From: Allomuricauda sp.
GTDB taxonomy: Bacteria; Bacteroidota; Bacteroidia; Flavobacteriales; Flavobacteriaceae
Length of the DNA stretch: 64,000 nt
Direction: 5' to 3'
Assembly: GCF_013911645.1 (NCBI RefSeq)
Contig: NZ_JACESV010000001.1
Location: 124,001 to 188,000 of the forward strand
The number at the start of each line of letters is the position of its first letter. Position 1 is the stretch's first letter. The notes under the pieces are model-generated. The model saw nothing but the letters and a program-made list of their open reading frames with translations, was not told the origin of the DNA and made no database searches. Position numbers and translations under genes: made by a program. Below are positions 62,788-64,000 of the stretch, in pieces.

Positions 62788-62985
62788 AGTTAAAGGTTAA
62801 AACCCTGCAATTTTATTGCAGTTACTTTAGTTTCAATAAATTTTATGGATAGTCCCCTCTCGGGTCTCCCCACGGGGAGAAGTTTCCCTCCTTTGGAGGG
62901 ATTAAGGGAGGACTTGATACCGGATGACAAAAAATTTCATTCTTTTCTTTAAAACTATGGATTTCAAACCCATAGTGGTTTATTT
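62788..62985. repeat. Intergenic repeat copy 2, ending at the amidohydrolase stop codon
   Basis: Matches 61391-61616 over nearly its whole length, with scattered substitutions and without the 28-base insertion. It ends at the same relative place, across the TAA of the gene encoded on the reverse strand. Confidence 0.85.
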
Positions 62986-64000
62986 ACCAGGAATTGGTGG
63001 TGGACCATCAATCATGGCCTCATATTTTACATCACCTTTTCTGGTGTTATATTCTTCTTTTACTTTTTCTACCAATTTAGGATCGTCAAAAAGGTCCAAC
63101 ATGGTCATTCCCATTGCTTTGGATGCATAAATCATTCCTTTATGCCCAATACTCATCCCGCCACAGGCCACAACAGCCCATGAGTGCCATGGAGTGCCTT
63201 TTGGTGCTACGGTTACCCCAAGGTTGATGTTTGGAACGTTCCAGCTTACATCGCCAACATCCGTGGAACCTCCGCCTGGAAGTTCTTCGGTTTCTTTCAA
63301 TGGATGTATCTCACCGTCCATGCCCACCTGTGGTTTTCCGGTAGCTTCTTGAATGGCTTTACCATAGGTAATTTCTTCTTCGGTGTAGGTAATTGGACCT
63401 AAAAGCTCCAAATTGTTTTGCATGATTTTACCTCCTTCACGATTCACCAAGGTCTCGTAAATACCAGAAATCAATGAATATTTGTAATCTACATTGGCCA
63501 TAATGGCAGCTCCTTCTGCCATGGCTTTTACGCGTTCAAAAGTGGGAAGCATCACTTCTCTTTTTGGATCGCGGACCCTGACCCACAAGCGGGCATAATC
63601 GGGAACAACATTCACCACTTGCCCACCATCTTGGATATGATAATGGATACGCGACGTTGGTTTGATGTGTTCACGATAATAATTGATTCCAGTAGTGTAT
63701 AATTCCAATGCATCGGAAGCGCTACGACCATTCCAAGGATCGGAAGAAGCATGAGCGGCTTGACCATAAAACTCGATCATAAAGTCAATTAAAGACAGTC
63801 CACTCTGTACATCGGCCTCAATTTCTGCGGATGGGTGCCAGCTTACATTCACATCTACATCGTCCCAAAGACCTGCTTCTACCATCCACACTTTGCCAAA
63901 AAACTTTTCTTCTGCAGGGGTTCCGAAGAATTTTACGGTCCCTTTTATGTTTCCGGCTTCTATTTGCTCTTTAATGGCAATGGCGGCACCTAAACTAGCG
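62980..64000 (-). CDS. M20-family amidohydrolase/aminoacyl hydrolase, AbgB-like (5' end outside window)
   Basis: The frame is open to the last base of the window; the part seen is 339 codons, so the N-terminus lies outside. Motifs of the M20D/AbgB group are visible: GTPAEEKFFGK near the window edge, NVSWHPSAEIEADVQSGLSL, AHASSDPWNGRSASDALELY, GGGSTDVGDVSWNVP and TPWHSWAVVACGGMSIGHKG. Members hydrolyse N-acyl or p-aminobenzoyl-glutamate-type amides with a dinuclear metal site. Substrate cannot be told. The stop lies inside the 200-bp repeat copy 2. Confidence 0.88.
   Translation of the reverse strand, partial: ASLGAAIAIKEQIEAGNIKGTVKFFGTPAEEKFFGKVWMVEAGLWDDVDVNVSWHPSAEIEADVQSGLSLIDFMIEFYGQAAHASSDPWNGRSASDALELYTTGINYYREHIKPTSRIHYHIQDGGQVVNVVPDYARLWVRVRDPKREVMLPTFERVKAMAEGAAIMANVDYKYSLISGIYETLVNREGGKIMQNNLELLGPITYTEEEITYGKAIQEATGKPQVGMDGEIHPLKETEELPGGGSTDVGDVSWNVPNINLGVTVAPKGTPWHSWAVVACGGMSIGHKGMIYASKAMGMTMLDLFDDPKLVEKVKEEYNTRKGDVKYEAMIDGPPPIPGK

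Overview
The window looks like a chromosomal segment of a marine Bacteroidota, class Flavobacteriia, probably near Muricauda/Allomuricauda (lineage inferred from gene content, not computed). Support comes from the gliding genes gldF and gldG, a type IX secretion (T9SS) SprF/giant-adhesin pair with a CHU_C-type C-terminus, Bacteroidota-type tyrosine recombinases, DUF4290, a DUF493-type protein and a MurA with Asp in place of the fosfomycin-target Cys.

Layout. 1-5023: a tight operon for 2-keto-3-deoxygluconate (KDG) catabolism: KDG kinase (cut by the window start), a PfkA-family kinase with PPi-type residues, KDPG aldolase, a second KDG-kinase-like protein with altered motifs, and an Nramp-fold transporter lacking the metal-binding motifs. 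5539-16322: mobile DNA. Two tyrosine recombinase genes diverge from a 3' remnant of tRNA-Arg(UCU). A second remnant 9.4 kb downstream closes an element whose cargo is a MORN-repeat protein, two membrane proteins, an exported protein and a TPR histidine kinase/NarL-type regulator pair. A repeated 16-bp operator-like sequence occurs inside it. 16804-24051: a 2107-residue repeat-rich adhesin and its SprF partner. 24347-24535: a decayed IS3 transposase fragment.

24820-33058: an NtrB/NtrC-like two-component system, two tandem dyads plus a good -24/-12 (sigma-54) promoter, then a compact gene string: Rnk/Gre-like protein, membrane helical-bundle protein, Cys-rich mini-protein, glutamate dehydrogenase, second Rnk/Gre-like protein and an unknown, followed by a SulP transporter. 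I consider this the best candidate for an undescribed regulatory system. 33463-36205: a LamG-like lipoprotein divergent from a membrane-spanning protein with a cytoplasmic DNA-binding-like N-terminus. 36258-37086: a 0.8-kb islet carrying a HigBA-type toxin-antitoxin pair, bounded by a duplication of the 3' end of mnmE.

37046-61375: mostly housekeeping: mnmE, dnaN, gldG-gldF, a SAM hydrolase, phoH, purC, an acetate uptake/activation block (symporter small and large subunits, acs, exonuclease, CBS/nucleotidyltransferase protein), tRNA-Met, a PLP lyase, yqgE, HU, fmt, recQ and murA. 61391-64000: pirin and an M20 amidohydrolase (cut by the window end), separated by two kinds of short intergenic repeat: a 200-bp unit placed at the stop codons of both genes, and a 134-bp element with 17-bp perfect terminal inverted repeats.
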